Assembly (NCBI RefSeq): GCF_000150275.1
Contig: NW_002060992.1
Location: 11,655-39,175, forward strand
DNA: 27,521 bases
Source of the DNA: Trichoplax adhaerens
Taxonomy: Eukaryota; Placozoa; Uniplacotomia; Trichoplacea; Trichoplacidae
Direction: 5' to 3'
In this document: in pieces, positions 9,863 to 20,522 of the stretch
How the letters are laid out: the number at the start of each line of letters is the position of its first letter
Position numbering within the stretch: the first letter of the stretch is position 1
Translations under genes and position numbers: made by a program
Notes under the pieces: model-generated
Told to the model about the DNA's origin: nothing
Seen by the model: the letters and a program-made list of their open reading frames with translations, nothing else
Databases searched by the model: none

Positions 9863-12004
9863 TTTTTAAGTTACTAAGGGAGCAATCGATGACTGCTCTA
9901 GTTACAAGTGGCATGGTTGGTTAAATACCCCGTAGCACCAAGCAACTTTCTCGCTTACTATTCATTTAAACTAACAAAATAATGTAACGATTTTGATATT
10001 AGTTACTATACGTCCATTGGAAGCCATTTGTGATATTCGATCATGTTTATAATAAATACTATAAAATGTACAATCTTCTATGCGAGCATCTACTTGATTT
10101 GGGGTTAAAGTTCCGGGTAGTCTTCCATATTTGATGCAAATTTATGAAAATTGATAAGTTGCAATAATTGAACTGGCTACAGTAACCTATTACGCTAAAT
10201 TATCAATATTGTATTATTAACAAGTACAAGAGGCCCTACACTTACTGTATTAATTCCTGCAACTAAAGTAAGAGATTATAGCGTAAAAGGATAGTCATCC
10301 AGTGACTATTACTAATGAATGCTTATCTTATTCTCTAATAAGTAATACGTATACTTAGGTATATTTTGAGAATACCGAGATCCATAATGTTTTACATTTT
10401 TATGAATAAGTGCACAGTTTTACAATACTATTAAGGTATTAATATTTATAATTAATGGTTGTATGAATAGTTACTTTAAATTGACTGATACTTTAATAAA
10501 ACTTAGGTTTAGTTTTGTCTAAGAAACTAGTGATAGTTACTGATTCTCCTGATAATGGCAAACTTTTAGTATTTACAGCAAGGACCTAATATATCAAGTT
10601 TAATAGCTATAATGATATAAAATAGACAAGTTGTGAAATCTACAGCATAACTGTAGAGGCTTCGATTAATTACTGCTGACATTATGGAATTTGAAAGTAT
10701 GATAATACTCGTATTAAACGGTGAAAACTAGATAGACTAAAGTAGTTACCTGCAGTTACACCAGAATCTGCATAATGCAGTTCTTTACTATTTTCTACCG
10801 TAATATAAGAAGTCCGAAAGCTATGGGAGAGTACAAAATTCTACAATGTAACTTTAATTGTAAAAACTTTAGTTGATTACACTAGCTACGAGATTTGAAA
10901 GTGTGATGGAGGGTTCGAAGAGTCAGATAATGTGGTTTTAGTTGCCATACAGAGAATTACACAAGGAGCTTAAGAAAAGAAGATACTTTATTGTAGATTG
11001 TAGTTAGGTACAGTGTGATAATTACGGTAGGTCAGCGTGGTAGCTGCCGTGAGTAAAGTGTGAATACTAACTGTGACTAATAATGCAACTTAAGAAATCT
11101 AAGGTAGAAAACGGCAGTATTTATAGCTATGGCATTAGAACACATGCAGAGAACATGATTGTAGGATTAGATACAACATATACCATAACAGGTTATAGAA
11201 TAGCAGATGATTGTAGAAAATAGCGAGGACTGTAATAACTAAATGTAGTAAGCCATATTTGAATGTAGAGCGAACAGACTGTATATATGTCTAAATATAA
11301 GATCAATACAATGTGTCTATATTTAAGAGTAGAATATAGTTCCAGTATATTCTAAATACACTACAGAAAGCATGGTATTACTTGTATAGTATAGTAATAA
11401 TTTCAAACACGCGATTAATATAATTAGTTAAAACACTCCATAAATTGCAAATAACTCTAGATTGTAGCTGCTCAACTTGATATCGATGGATTACTAAGCT
11501 AGCAGAGCTTGAGATACAACGACTGTGGTGGAGCTCACAAGTGCACAACACAACTCATTTTTATGCTAGACTATAACATTGATAGCGAACGCCGTATATA
11601 TCAAATGATAATATCCGAGATAAACAGACAATTGTACCTGAGAAATTGATAAGTATTCTAAGAATTGAAACGATTATAAATGTATACGTATATATGGCTA
11701 TTAAATTAGATTATTCTTGATTTGTACATAGTACTGGTCATGATATTTGCAGATGATAGGGTTCTGGCTTGAGTACCAATGAAGCTATTGTCCGCCATCA
11801 TGTTACCTATTGTAATCAATTTAGAACATCAACAATGCTGACCAATAAGATCGCAAAGAAATGATGTCATAGCCAACTATTTTATGGATCTGCCCGCGTC
11901 ATCAATTATTTTTCCAGCTATAATCTCGCGTTCTATTTCATTTCCCTGCTCATAATTATCGACTTAGTTTTATCGTATTCCATTGAATTAACTTCAATCC
12001 AGCT
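9863..12004. other. 2.1-kb stretch without recognisable gene
   Basis: All six frames are broken by stops. Parts (about 10630-11550) are purine-rich on the plus strand with many TAG/TGA triplets, unlike the exons to the right. The last few hundred bases precede the exon 1 start at 12005 and would be the promoter region of that copy, but I see no convincing core promoter element. Confidence 0.4.
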
Positions 12005-13141
12005 ATGCGTTCAGGAAAGATTTATAGTTATCTTCTGATTGCATTTGCTTTTATCTAGTTTAGCTAGTGGTATTATTATTTTTGCTGGAAATACTTTAAA
12101 GTTAGACCGTATAAACTTGAGTGCCGCTCTGATTGATCCATCGCTTATGGGATTTTTCGTAAGTATTGCTATTTCAAATATTATGGATTAAAACAGTACA
12201 GTCGTTCGTTAACGGTTTACCTTTTCACACCTATAAGCTACTAAAGTTGGGTGGAAGCAGTTTTAAGATAAGATAAATTTAGCTTAAATACAATTACTAT
12301 TCAGATAGAATTCGATCAAATTAAGAAATTGTGATATTGATTAACTGATGAAGAATAATATAATTTACAGTTAAAGACGAAACGCTTCACTTAGGCTTAC
12401 AATGAAAATCTAGGCAAAAATTATTGAAATCTGTTTCTATTAGCTCCTTCCTAACTTTGAGTAATTTTTGTAGTGCATTAAAATATTCGCTATTTATGAC
12501 CGAGTTAATTGGAGAAAGAAAGATTTTGTAAAGTTACTTTTATCGAATTTGTCCCTTCTAAGATACTTAATTGATAAAAGATATTCTCAGCTGCAATTAA
12601 AGATCTCACGATCAACTTTGGTTGTGGTAATAAATTTAGATGATCTGATCAATTTTACTTTGATAAGCTCATTCAATTAGTGATTATATTATAGTGTTTG
12701 ATAATAGAAATGGGCTTAGGTTAAACAGATTTAAGCGAGAAGAGTTTATGCATTAAAATCAGTAATATCAGATCTATCAAGGTGATTTGCAGGGTGAAAA
12801 TATTTTCGGTTTATAATTCATAACAATGTGATTTATAGGATATGAGTCATAGATGAACGTTTTATTTTAGGCTCTAGCGAATTCCCTCTTTGTCGTAAAA
12901 TTAAGCCAGTTTTCAAGTACGTCACCATCCCAGGTAAGCTTGAGCTCCTTTTATGCCTTAATAATGATAAGTAAATGACATACTTAGGATTGAACATTTT
13001 ATTCGCTCACTTCTTTTTATACGCAAATTAAATTATAGGCATCTGGCATAGTAACCTTTGGAGTAATATGTATTGTGTCATGTCCTACTTACTGTCACAA
13101 CCCTCACTTGTGGCAAAGGAAAGTAAAGAACTCTAGTGTAG

Positions 13142-13527
13142 TTACTTAAAACTTGGGCTATTTCTCCCAGTACTTTCAGTTTCTATGAGAGAAGTATTTG
13201 AGAGCTCGCTTTCTCGGCTGATCTCCACAGACAACTGACTAATTATTACACTATTCTTCACGATATGAGTCTTGCCGTTTCTTGAGCAATTACTTTCTTT
13301 ATTCTGCAAACACACGCGCTTAAGTAGGTTTCTACAGTGAATCCAGATAGAGAAGACCTGGACCCCCGCGAAAAATAATAACAAAAAGATAATAAAAGGA
13401 AATAAAAAATGAAACACTAAAAATCGGATATATACGCCGCGCGAGCGCAAAGAAATATATATATCGTTTCGACTCTGAAATTTTCTATATATATTTATGC
13501 AATAATGTATCGCGATTATCTTTTTGT
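13142..13527 (-). CDS. Possible terminal exon of an unrelated membrane protein, truncated by gap
   Basis: On the minus strand, 128 codons are open from the assembly gap (13527) to a stop at 13142, unlikely by chance in DNA this AT-rich. The frame shows one strong hydrophobic segment (about 28 residues, beginning FLVFHFLFPF, encoded near 13330-13420), then KR residues (NLLKR) and a polar S/E/N-rich tail ending SPSFK. Positions 13150-13370 are visibly GC-richer than the surroundings. A possible splice acceptor (TTTCAG) lies upstream near 13478. It sits inside exon 3 of the plus-strand copy, so it is either part of an inserted sequence or the end of a misjoined contig. I recognise no family. The start is not visible. 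Confidence 0.35.
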
Positions 13528-13988
13528 NNNNNNNNNNNNNNNNNNNNNNNNNNNNNNNNNNNNNNNNNNNNNNNNNNNNNNNNNNNNNNNNNNNNNNNNN
13601 NNNNNNNNNNNNNNNNNNNNNNNNNNNNNNNNNNNNNNNNNNNNNNNNNNNNNNNNNNNNNNNNNNNNNNNNNNNNNNNNNNNNNNNNNNNNNNNNNNNN
13701 NNNNNNNNNNNNNNNNNNNNNNNNNNNNNNNNNNNNNNNNNNNNNNNNNNNNNNNNNNNNNNNNNNNNNNNNNNNNNNNNNNNNNNNNNNNNNNNNNNNN
13801 NNNNNNNNNNNNNNNNNNNNNNNNNNNNNNNNNNNNNNNNNNNNNNNNNNNNNNNNNNNNNNNNNNNNNNNNNNNNNNNNNNNNNNNNNNNNNNNNNNNN
13901 NNNNNNNNNNNNNNNNNNNNNNNNNNNNNNNNNNNNNNNNNNNNNNNNNNNNNNNNNNNNNNNNNNNNNNNNNNNNNNNNNNNNNNNN
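13528..13988. other. Assembly gap (461 N)
   Basis: A run of N inside the exon 3 region of the copy at 12005-15732. Its true length and content are unknown, so open frames that read through it on either strand carry no information. Confidence 0.99.
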
Positions 13989-15732
13989 CTGGTAGTAATA
14001 TTTGTCCTCAATCTTTGTTGGATATGTATCTAATCAGCAGTTATGACTATTTCAAATGAAGATGTAAAGATCTTTGAAAGAGTGCTTTGATGCTGGCTTA
14101 GTTAGGTCTCAGATTCCGTCTTTTAAATTTTTACTAGTAGTCCTAATGATCTACATCGATATCGAACTAAAAATATATGATTTTTGAGTTAGATCTAATA
14201 GGCTTCATGATCTTTCTGTTAGGGTTTGATACGCTACATCAGTAAGCCCCAAGTGTTAAATTATTTTATTTCCTAACAAAAGCTACAATCAAATATGATA
14301 ACTACAATAACTAATAATATGCTGTAGATCTTACAAACATTGTAACTACCAAGGTTCAACTACCAAGCGAACCATTATGATACGAGATTAAGATCTGTTG
14401 AGAATTGCAGCTAGTCAGTTTAACTGCCAAACTAACCAATCGATCGTAAGACTTTTTTATTCTTTATTTTTAGCTATTATCGAACGGAGTGATTGGAATA
14501 ATCTCATATCAAAAAAATGTTGCCGAATTGGTTAGTATATCGCTGCTAACAATTTTTTTTAAAATCGGACTAAAAATTCTTTTTAACTATAGCTTGTAGA
14601 GTTTAGCTCTAGTAATGCTTCTCTCTCTCTCAGTGTGTCTCTACTTTGGTGTGTTATGTGAGTTATAGATTGCGCTTTAGTAATACCTCACATTTATATA
14701 ATATTAAAGAGTAAACGTACTAAAGTAAGATGTTATACCATAGTTAATGGAATAACTGAACGTTGTATGTTCTCATATTTTTATCGCAGCACTTAGTAGT
14801 TACATTTGAGTATATTAAGAAATCATGTGATCGTAAATTATCATAAAGTTAATGCTCCACTTGTTAATGGAATAGGATGCCTGGTACAAGGAAATAGCTA
14901 CCATTACATCAGGAGTTTGTATCACTTCCATTCTATTTGTTTTACAAACCCTGACATATATTAACAACAATAAGAAAGATCTTCTGTGGAAAGACAATCA
15001 ATTTGCTATCCTTTATCTTCTCTACACTGCCATTGCTATTATTGGATTGATTGTAGCATTAATTGGAGCAAAAGCATCGCGTTATCCTAGTGATATTTTT
15101 AATCATTCTATAAGATACTCGCCTAGAAGTGATTCTAACAATATTTGCATGCTAGCTAGTGCATTGCTCGCCGGTGGTATTGGGATATCAAGTTTAGGCC
15201 TACTAAACCAGGAAATTTGGGGTTTCTCAACTCTATTTATTGCTGTTACTATATGTTAAAAACTGAATAGAAGTAATTCAGCAGTTGTAGTCTCGACTAA
15301 TATGTTGCTATTTACTCGTATTTGCTATTGATTAGACTTTTACTACTGCAACGATTGGACTTGATAAACTTTATGTGGATAGACAAATCTTGGTCAGCAC
15401 AGCTTAAATGAACTATAGGATATTGAATATCGTTGTTCAACTATATAACAATTGATTATCATAAATTCTAATCCTTTTGGAACTGTTTCAAATAGGATCG
15501 GCCATATTTTGCCTTAAATTTTTGCAACTCTGTACACCATAGGCTTGATACTTTTTACGTATTTGGTTCAACCTTATTCCTATACCAATCTTCATTTGGC
15601 AAGCTTGATAATTCCTGCAATTGTCATCGCATCACATATATTTTCCATGGTTTGATTGCTTATTTTAGTACTAAATCAGCTGTACTTGCGGTACGTAGTC
15701 TAGAAAATGAAATATCAGAAGTAAAAGCTTAA

Positions 15733-17166
15733 ATTAATGAGAGTCGGACGTATCGAAAGCTGGTTGACCTTCACTCCTCTTCAACTAGAAATAGCGAAAT
15801 GTACTTAAATTCTATACATTGCAATGATCATTTTTGCGAAATCAAAATTGTGATTTTTCGGAAGATTGTGGATTCGTCATGATCACAGTAAATTACCAGA
15901 GTTAATTTAGTAGAGGAATAGAGTTTATTGGAATTAGTGCAAAGGAAAAACCGTATGAGATTACAGCGTGTATAACGACGTGACTAGTCGAATAGCTATA
16001 GTAATGTAGCATAGGTAAAGCGTGCAAGCTTACCGTGTAACTAGCAGAACTAACTAACGAGATAGGTGAAAGAAGATAGCTTTTATAATGTATAAAGCAC
16101 AGCAGGAGGAAATCATAAATGACTAATAAGAATATGTTACTTCTATGTTAAGACAGGGCTACGATATAATTCAGCTAGATTCAAAGCGATTTCCACAGAG
16201 TATTTTGTTAAATATAAATTATACATATTTAGAGTTATGCTACAATCTAGTGGAAATTGACTTTTACTAAAAATAGACTATACCGTATTTAGAAGTAAAC
16301 ACTACAAAAATAATTAATGGCAAGCTCGCTATGCTAATAAAAAGTACCCACGTAAATATTTAGAATATACCTTAACTCCGTAAATATCATTTATAGATTT
16401 AATTTTAGTAAATATGAAACATAATTTAGATTCTGCATTCTAACTATCTGACTATTAATTAAGGCTAGATTCATATTAGATGTAAAACGATCTAAGTATA
16501 GTATTAATGGCTAATTTTATTTTTACTATAATACGAAGCCAACGAACGGTTACTAGAGATTTGTAGTGATGCAAAAATCTGCTCGTCTTAAGATAAATCG
16601 GCCGTTTACATGTCATATACATTGCTATATACTGTGCTGGTAAATGAAATTAGTCGACAAATGCTATATGATTGACATAAAAAACACAGAAATGATGTTA
16701 CTATGCAATAAAGAAATGTAAATTTGGATAGAACTTTTTTCATTATTAACTTTTTTTCATGATAAGAATTGATATAAAACTGCTTTATTACCAATATACT
16801 GTACTGTATTTGCAAAAATCTCGTATTTTAACTAGATATAATTATCCAGTTTGTCTTAGTTGGGGATCAAATTAAGGTCCGTACAATTTTCCAATAGAGT
16901 ATTTACTATAGAATACAGTCTCGATTTAATATTTTTTTATGAATTTGTAAATAGATAAAAAGTATTACGCCTCTTTATTTGGATTATGATAGCCATTTTA
17001 AATGTGTCCAGAATATCATGTACGAATTTCGTCTGTTATTGCTATGAGATTGGATTAAAGTATGCCGAATTAGAAAATGTTACAAATTCAATGGGAGCAA
17101 AGTATGATAGATCTTACATTGGTATCAAAAATCCGATGTCAGTCTATAATATAATATAATTAATAA
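15733..17166. other. Intergenic stretch between family copies
   Basis: No confident gene is present. About 15900-16130 is purine-rich. A dispersed repeat lies at 16218-16307. A 67-codon open frame at 16959-17159 begins with a short hydrophobic run (LFIWIMIAIL) and could be a remnant of exon 1 of the next copy, but the match is too weak to call. The minus-strand open frame at 16606-16815 has no support. Confidence 0.4.
16218..16307. repeat. Dispersed repeat, copy 2 (~90 bp)
   Basis: Same orientation as 8558-8648 and about 80% identical by eye. The identical core CTATACCGTATTTAGAAGTA is at 16278-16297. The two copies lie to the left of different family members and beside different neighbours, so this is a dispersed rather than tandem element. 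Confidence 0.8.
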
Positions 17167-18350
17167 ATTTATTTTCCAAATTTCCAATGCAATTCCATCC
17201 TCAATGTTTATACTATAATCGTGGACTACTACCCGCCAAGTAATCAGACCTGCATAAATCATTTACTTTATTTGCTCTCATCGGTTACTACCTGGATCTA
17301 CAAAATCTTCTTGAAAGAACATACCACTACTACTAAAATATTTCAGAACCACCTAACCTCTTCAAAAAGATTTATTATGAATAGATATACCGTAAAATCT
17401 GCTCGTTTTCTGTTTTTTTTTTATCGGACGCACTATCCTATGGCTCCATTTTTCATTTCTATATCATCTACTACAGTTGCCTTAATTGCTGTTGGAATCA
17501 TCTCTATCTACATTGCTAACAAGGAATTTCAGCGAATCCATTCGAGTGATAATAATTATATTCTCTTTCAAACTCCTTTCAGTAGGGTTACTGTACTGTA
17601 TCTTGGGTGATGATATTTATAAGTCTTACCCTTTCTGGAATATCTACTGCAATATATTTCATACATTGGCCTTTTTACCATCTCGTCGTAGCTAATTTTC
17701 ATGCAGCTATGGTAAATAAAAGATGATAAACATTTTTTAACAGTGTTGGAAATTAACAGTTTTTAAATTTATGTTTAATCAAATTTCATTGTGTTATAAA
17801 TTGCTACTTAAAGTCATTATTTACTGTATTTTAAATATTCAGCTCTTTGCTACTGGAATTCTTAGTATGGTTGCCCATAAAAAGCAAGCTGCTAGATTAG
17901 TAAGCCTAACTACATTATAATCTATCCCTTTTAAAGTAATATCGTGTTATTTCACTATTTTAGCACTAACGGCCAATTCATAAAATTTAGAACGCGTGGC
18001 TAAAGACTTTTACTACTTTTACTAACGGAATAGGTATCGCTTTTACGTTTGCTACCGTTCAACTCCTTGCCCGCTATGCAACCCAAATGTATTGTGACAT
18101 AGACAAGAATTGGAATAAGGAAGTAGCCTACTATTACCAAAGTAAGGCCCAAAATATAGCATCTTTTGCAATTTAGACTAAATCTAGATTGAAAAATTTG
18201 CTTTAGTTACTTGATCATACAACTACGGGAACTGTTAATAATATTTTTACCTTATTGTACAGTATTTGGTATTATTCGTCTAAAGTTAACAATAATACAA
18301 TAATAGTCATTCCATCAATAAGAGTTGAGCTGTCAGTTACATTACCCTGA
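17167..18350 (+). pseudogene. Decayed membrane protein gene with fused exons (family copy 2)
   Basis: An open frame runs from 17167 to a TGA at 17608. From 17347 it aligns with exon 3, including SARFLFFF, IISIYIANKEF and the loop RIHSSDNNYILFQTPFSR. A one-base frameshift near 17600 then restores the frame to the exon end NFHAAM at 17709-17711 with donor GTAAAT. Measured from 17347, exon 3 is 365 nt against 366 in the intact copies. The 63 nt just before it (17284-17346) fit exon 2 with no intron between. Exon 4 is intact (17843-17899, LFATGILSMVAHKKQ, donor GTAAGC). Exon 5 starts at 17991 (NAWLKTFTTFTNGIG), stops at TAG 18174-18176, and has a faint continuation to about 18350. No convincing exon 1, 6 or 7 follows directly. 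It is a pseudogene unless the frameshift and stop are errors. Confidence 0.7.
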
Positions 18351-19639
18351 TTATATATGAGCTAAGTCAATTTTTCATCAGCCAAATATAGGTCAATACT
18401 AGTGGTAGCTATATTATTCATTCAATAATAACAATAAATACCATAACCTGATGAGCCGTTAGCAGACTGCCGAGTAAGACAGCATTCATTTATTTTTGTA
18501 TGAAATTACTTGTGTATATCTAAATGTCTAATTATCACGGCGATATTTAAAGTCATAAATATTTAATGATTAATGCAAGGCAGTTAGATTATGATATATC
18601 CTTTCACAATCATCAAGATACAATATACAATCTAATGTGAAATAATCACAATCATATATTACGGCATAAGATGTACAAAGTATGAACTATCTCGTAATCT
18701 AAATAAAGTTATGTCATTAAATATTACTAATTACCGTGAGATAGAATCGTGACGATAGGTTATAAAATATAATCGAGAATCAGATAAAGCTTGAAGTAAA
18801 GATGTATCGTAAGTACATATAAGATCCGGCAGTAAATTTATTTTAGACACCTAATTAAGGAATTAGTGTTTTACTTGTTTGTAGTAGCTAATTATTTATT
18901 TGATAAAACATAAGATAAATTTTTGACTAATTAACTATCGATTACATCAAGAGTTTAACCATCATACTATAATCGCAATATTGGTTAATAGCGCTTGTGC
19001 TGCAGTACTGGTCTTACTCTAATTTGCTACAGATACCAATTGCAGCTCCTCTGCTTTTACTTTTAATCAGTATACGAGAATGGTGTATCAAATATTAATC
19101 ATCTGGTTATTTTTATAATTCTCCATGCCATGTATTCAATCCTCTATTTGCTTATTTGCAAACATTAGCTGCAGTTTCTCCCTTTCTGTGGCTTAAATCC
19201 AGGGTTAAAACTCAGATACAATATTTTGAACTATCGGTGATTCTATCTGACTCAGCATCATGTATAGGAGTATAAAGCAGTAAATCTTTTAAAGCTTGCA
19301 TGCGCATGATGCTCAGCCATAATTCAAAGGTTTAAGAACCTTTTCGTAACTTTTTTAATTATCATGTATAGTTTTAGCTAATTTGATTATATCTTTCTAA
19401 ATTAGCAATCTGACATCACTCTTACTCCAGGCTTTGTTTTAAAGCTGTCTTAGGGCAAAGTTTGACCTCATTGCTCAATTCTTTGTAAAGTAGGCAGTAA
19501 ATAGGATAAAAACGTCTTATTTCGGTTAACGTAAACACTACGTGATATTTGCTTATTAGCTAGAAATATATATATATAATGCTTACTATTTAAATTGAAC
19601 CTCTTATTTTCTATACAATAAGCTATTGTTTATTATATT
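18351..19639. other. Stretch with at most a faint exon 7 remnant
   Basis: Mostly stop-rich AT sequence. Around 19075-19275, hydrophobic frames (NHLVIFIILHAMYSILYLL, then AYLQTLAAVSPFLW in another frame) faintly resemble the last two helices and tail of exon 7. This needs two frame changes, and I would not rely on it. A short (TA)n run lies at about 19567-19579. Confidence 0.3.
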
Positions 19640-20018
19640 GGTATATTGAGGTGCATTAATTTAAACATAGCTTTATAATAATTCTAAATTTAAACCTCGC
19701 TATGATCCCGTTGAAGCAGCTTATAGTATATTCTCTGGTAATGTTGCCATTTATATGATTTGAACTTGAACAGAAATTGATTTATGCTGACATCATTCAT
19801 TTCAATCCATAATGGGCCGACATCTTTATTGATCTCATGTTCTATTGTATCTAACTGGTATAATCAATTCCTTATATGGTTATAGTTTTGAACTATATTG
19901 GCGACTAAAACAAAGGCCTTACACAAACCTAGGGCTTATTGCAATGGTTTTATTTCTGGAAAGCATTTTGGTTTATAATTTAGCTAGACTAACTCATAAT
20001 ACATTTAATTATTTTTAG
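19640..20018 (+). pseudogene. Exon 5 and exon 7 remnants of the membrane family
   Basis: At 19681-19760 a frame reading NNSKFKPRYDPVEAAYSIF then SGNVAIYMI aligns with the loop and helix 9 of exon 5 (KSSDIDTMNVGMLVSA then AVAIFNMAIM), with stops just before and after. At 19840-20018 a 59-codon open frame contains INSLYGYSFELYW and QRPYTNLGLIAMVL, which match exon 7 of the 12005-15732 copy (CNS-LYTIGLILF and QPYSYTNLHLASLII). It ends at TAG 20016-20018. Either this is the tail of the copy starting at 17167, split by about 1.3 kb, or a separate fragment. No exon 6 was found. Confidence 0.5.
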
Positions 20019-20019
20019 A

Positions 20020-20208
20020 ATGAGTTCAAATGCACGATCAAGGATTACGAAGTCAAATTCAATCTTCTACGTAGCTAGCTGATCAAAATAATTATTGATT
20101 TCTGTGATATCCCATCAGACTTACAAACTCGGACAAATCGGCTTTCATTCCTGTAGATACATTTCTCCAGGGATGGAGGAAGCTATTGGAGGTTCATTAT
20201 CTATTGTA
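20020..20208 (+). pseudogene. Candidate exon 1 of the 20523-22385 gene, broken
   Basis: From ATG at 20020 the frame reads MSSNARSRITKSNSIFYVAS, then meets TGA (20080) and TAA (20089). It then stays open to 20208, where a GTATAA donor follows in phase 0, as for exon 1 of other copies. Elements such as T.KL..I and the hydrophobic end GGSLSIV resemble exon 1 of copy 1 (TLKLDRI...SLMGFF). The length is 189 nt against 150-154, so about 39 nt seem extra. Alternatives: translation starts at the in-frame ATG at 20173, giving a shorter N-terminus without helix 1; a small intron removes the stop region; or the true exon 1 is elsewhere. Confidence 0.35.
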
Positions 20209-20360
20209 GTATAACTTCTACTGTATTTTATAATCAAAATTAGCTAGAAGTTTCTATCTTGATTAAAACACGCATATTATACTGACTAAATTTATCACTT
20301 AAATTACGACCTAATTCGTATATTTTGTAACAAAATTATGCTATAGAATATTCTTAACTT

Positions 20361-20387
20361 CAAACCCGAATACTGGCTTCGGGTTTG
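20361..20387. repeat. Perfect 10-bp hairpin in putative intron 1
   Basis: CAAACCCGAA (20361-20370) and TTCGGGTTTG (20378-20387) are exact complements around a 7-nt loop (TACTGGC). The arms are GC-richer than the intron around them. It lies between candidate exon 1 and exon 2 of the gene ending at 22385. Confidence 0.8.
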
Positions 20388-20522
20388 TTATATACTACGA
20401 TATTAAGTAAAATTTACAGCAGTTAAAACCAAACTACATGATTTCTTAAAACTACAATACTTATTAAAATGCTAAAGCTCGAAGAAGAATTATAAAAATT
20501 GATTTATATTTTAAATTTTCAG

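Larger units (their letters stand above)
12005..15732 (+). pseudogene. Decayed polytopic membrane protein gene (family copy 1)
   Basis: Seven exons match the intact copies in order, length and splice phase. Exon 1 is 12005-12158: 154 nt, so one extra base, with a frameshift after codon 17, then a good GTAAGT donor. Exon 2 is 12871-12933 (21 codons, ends CAG). Exon 3 runs from 13039 to about 14063 but is interrupted. Exon 4 is 14474-14530 (19 codons). Exon 5 is 14876 to about 15254, with its ATG|GT donor altered to ATATGTTAA so that the phase is broken. Exon 6 is 15336-15392 (19 codons). Exon 7 is 15496-15732, with two compensating frameshifts near 15529 and 15650. Residues are quite diverged from the right-hand copies, but the helix pattern and the aligned exon ends are clear. 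The intact-looking 128-codon exon 5 suggests recent decay, or some indels may be sequencing errors. The function of the family is unknown. Confidence 0.75.

Noticed and set aside
13505-14059. Plus-strand open frames spanning the gap
   Set aside because: They are almost entirely N; only a few real codons support them.
14815-14997. 60-codon minus-strand open frame
   Set aside because: It is antisense to exon 5 of copy 1, which explains the open frame.
17486-17695. Separate 69-codon protein
   Set aside because: It is an alternative frame over exon 3 of copy 2; the family residues are in the other two frames.
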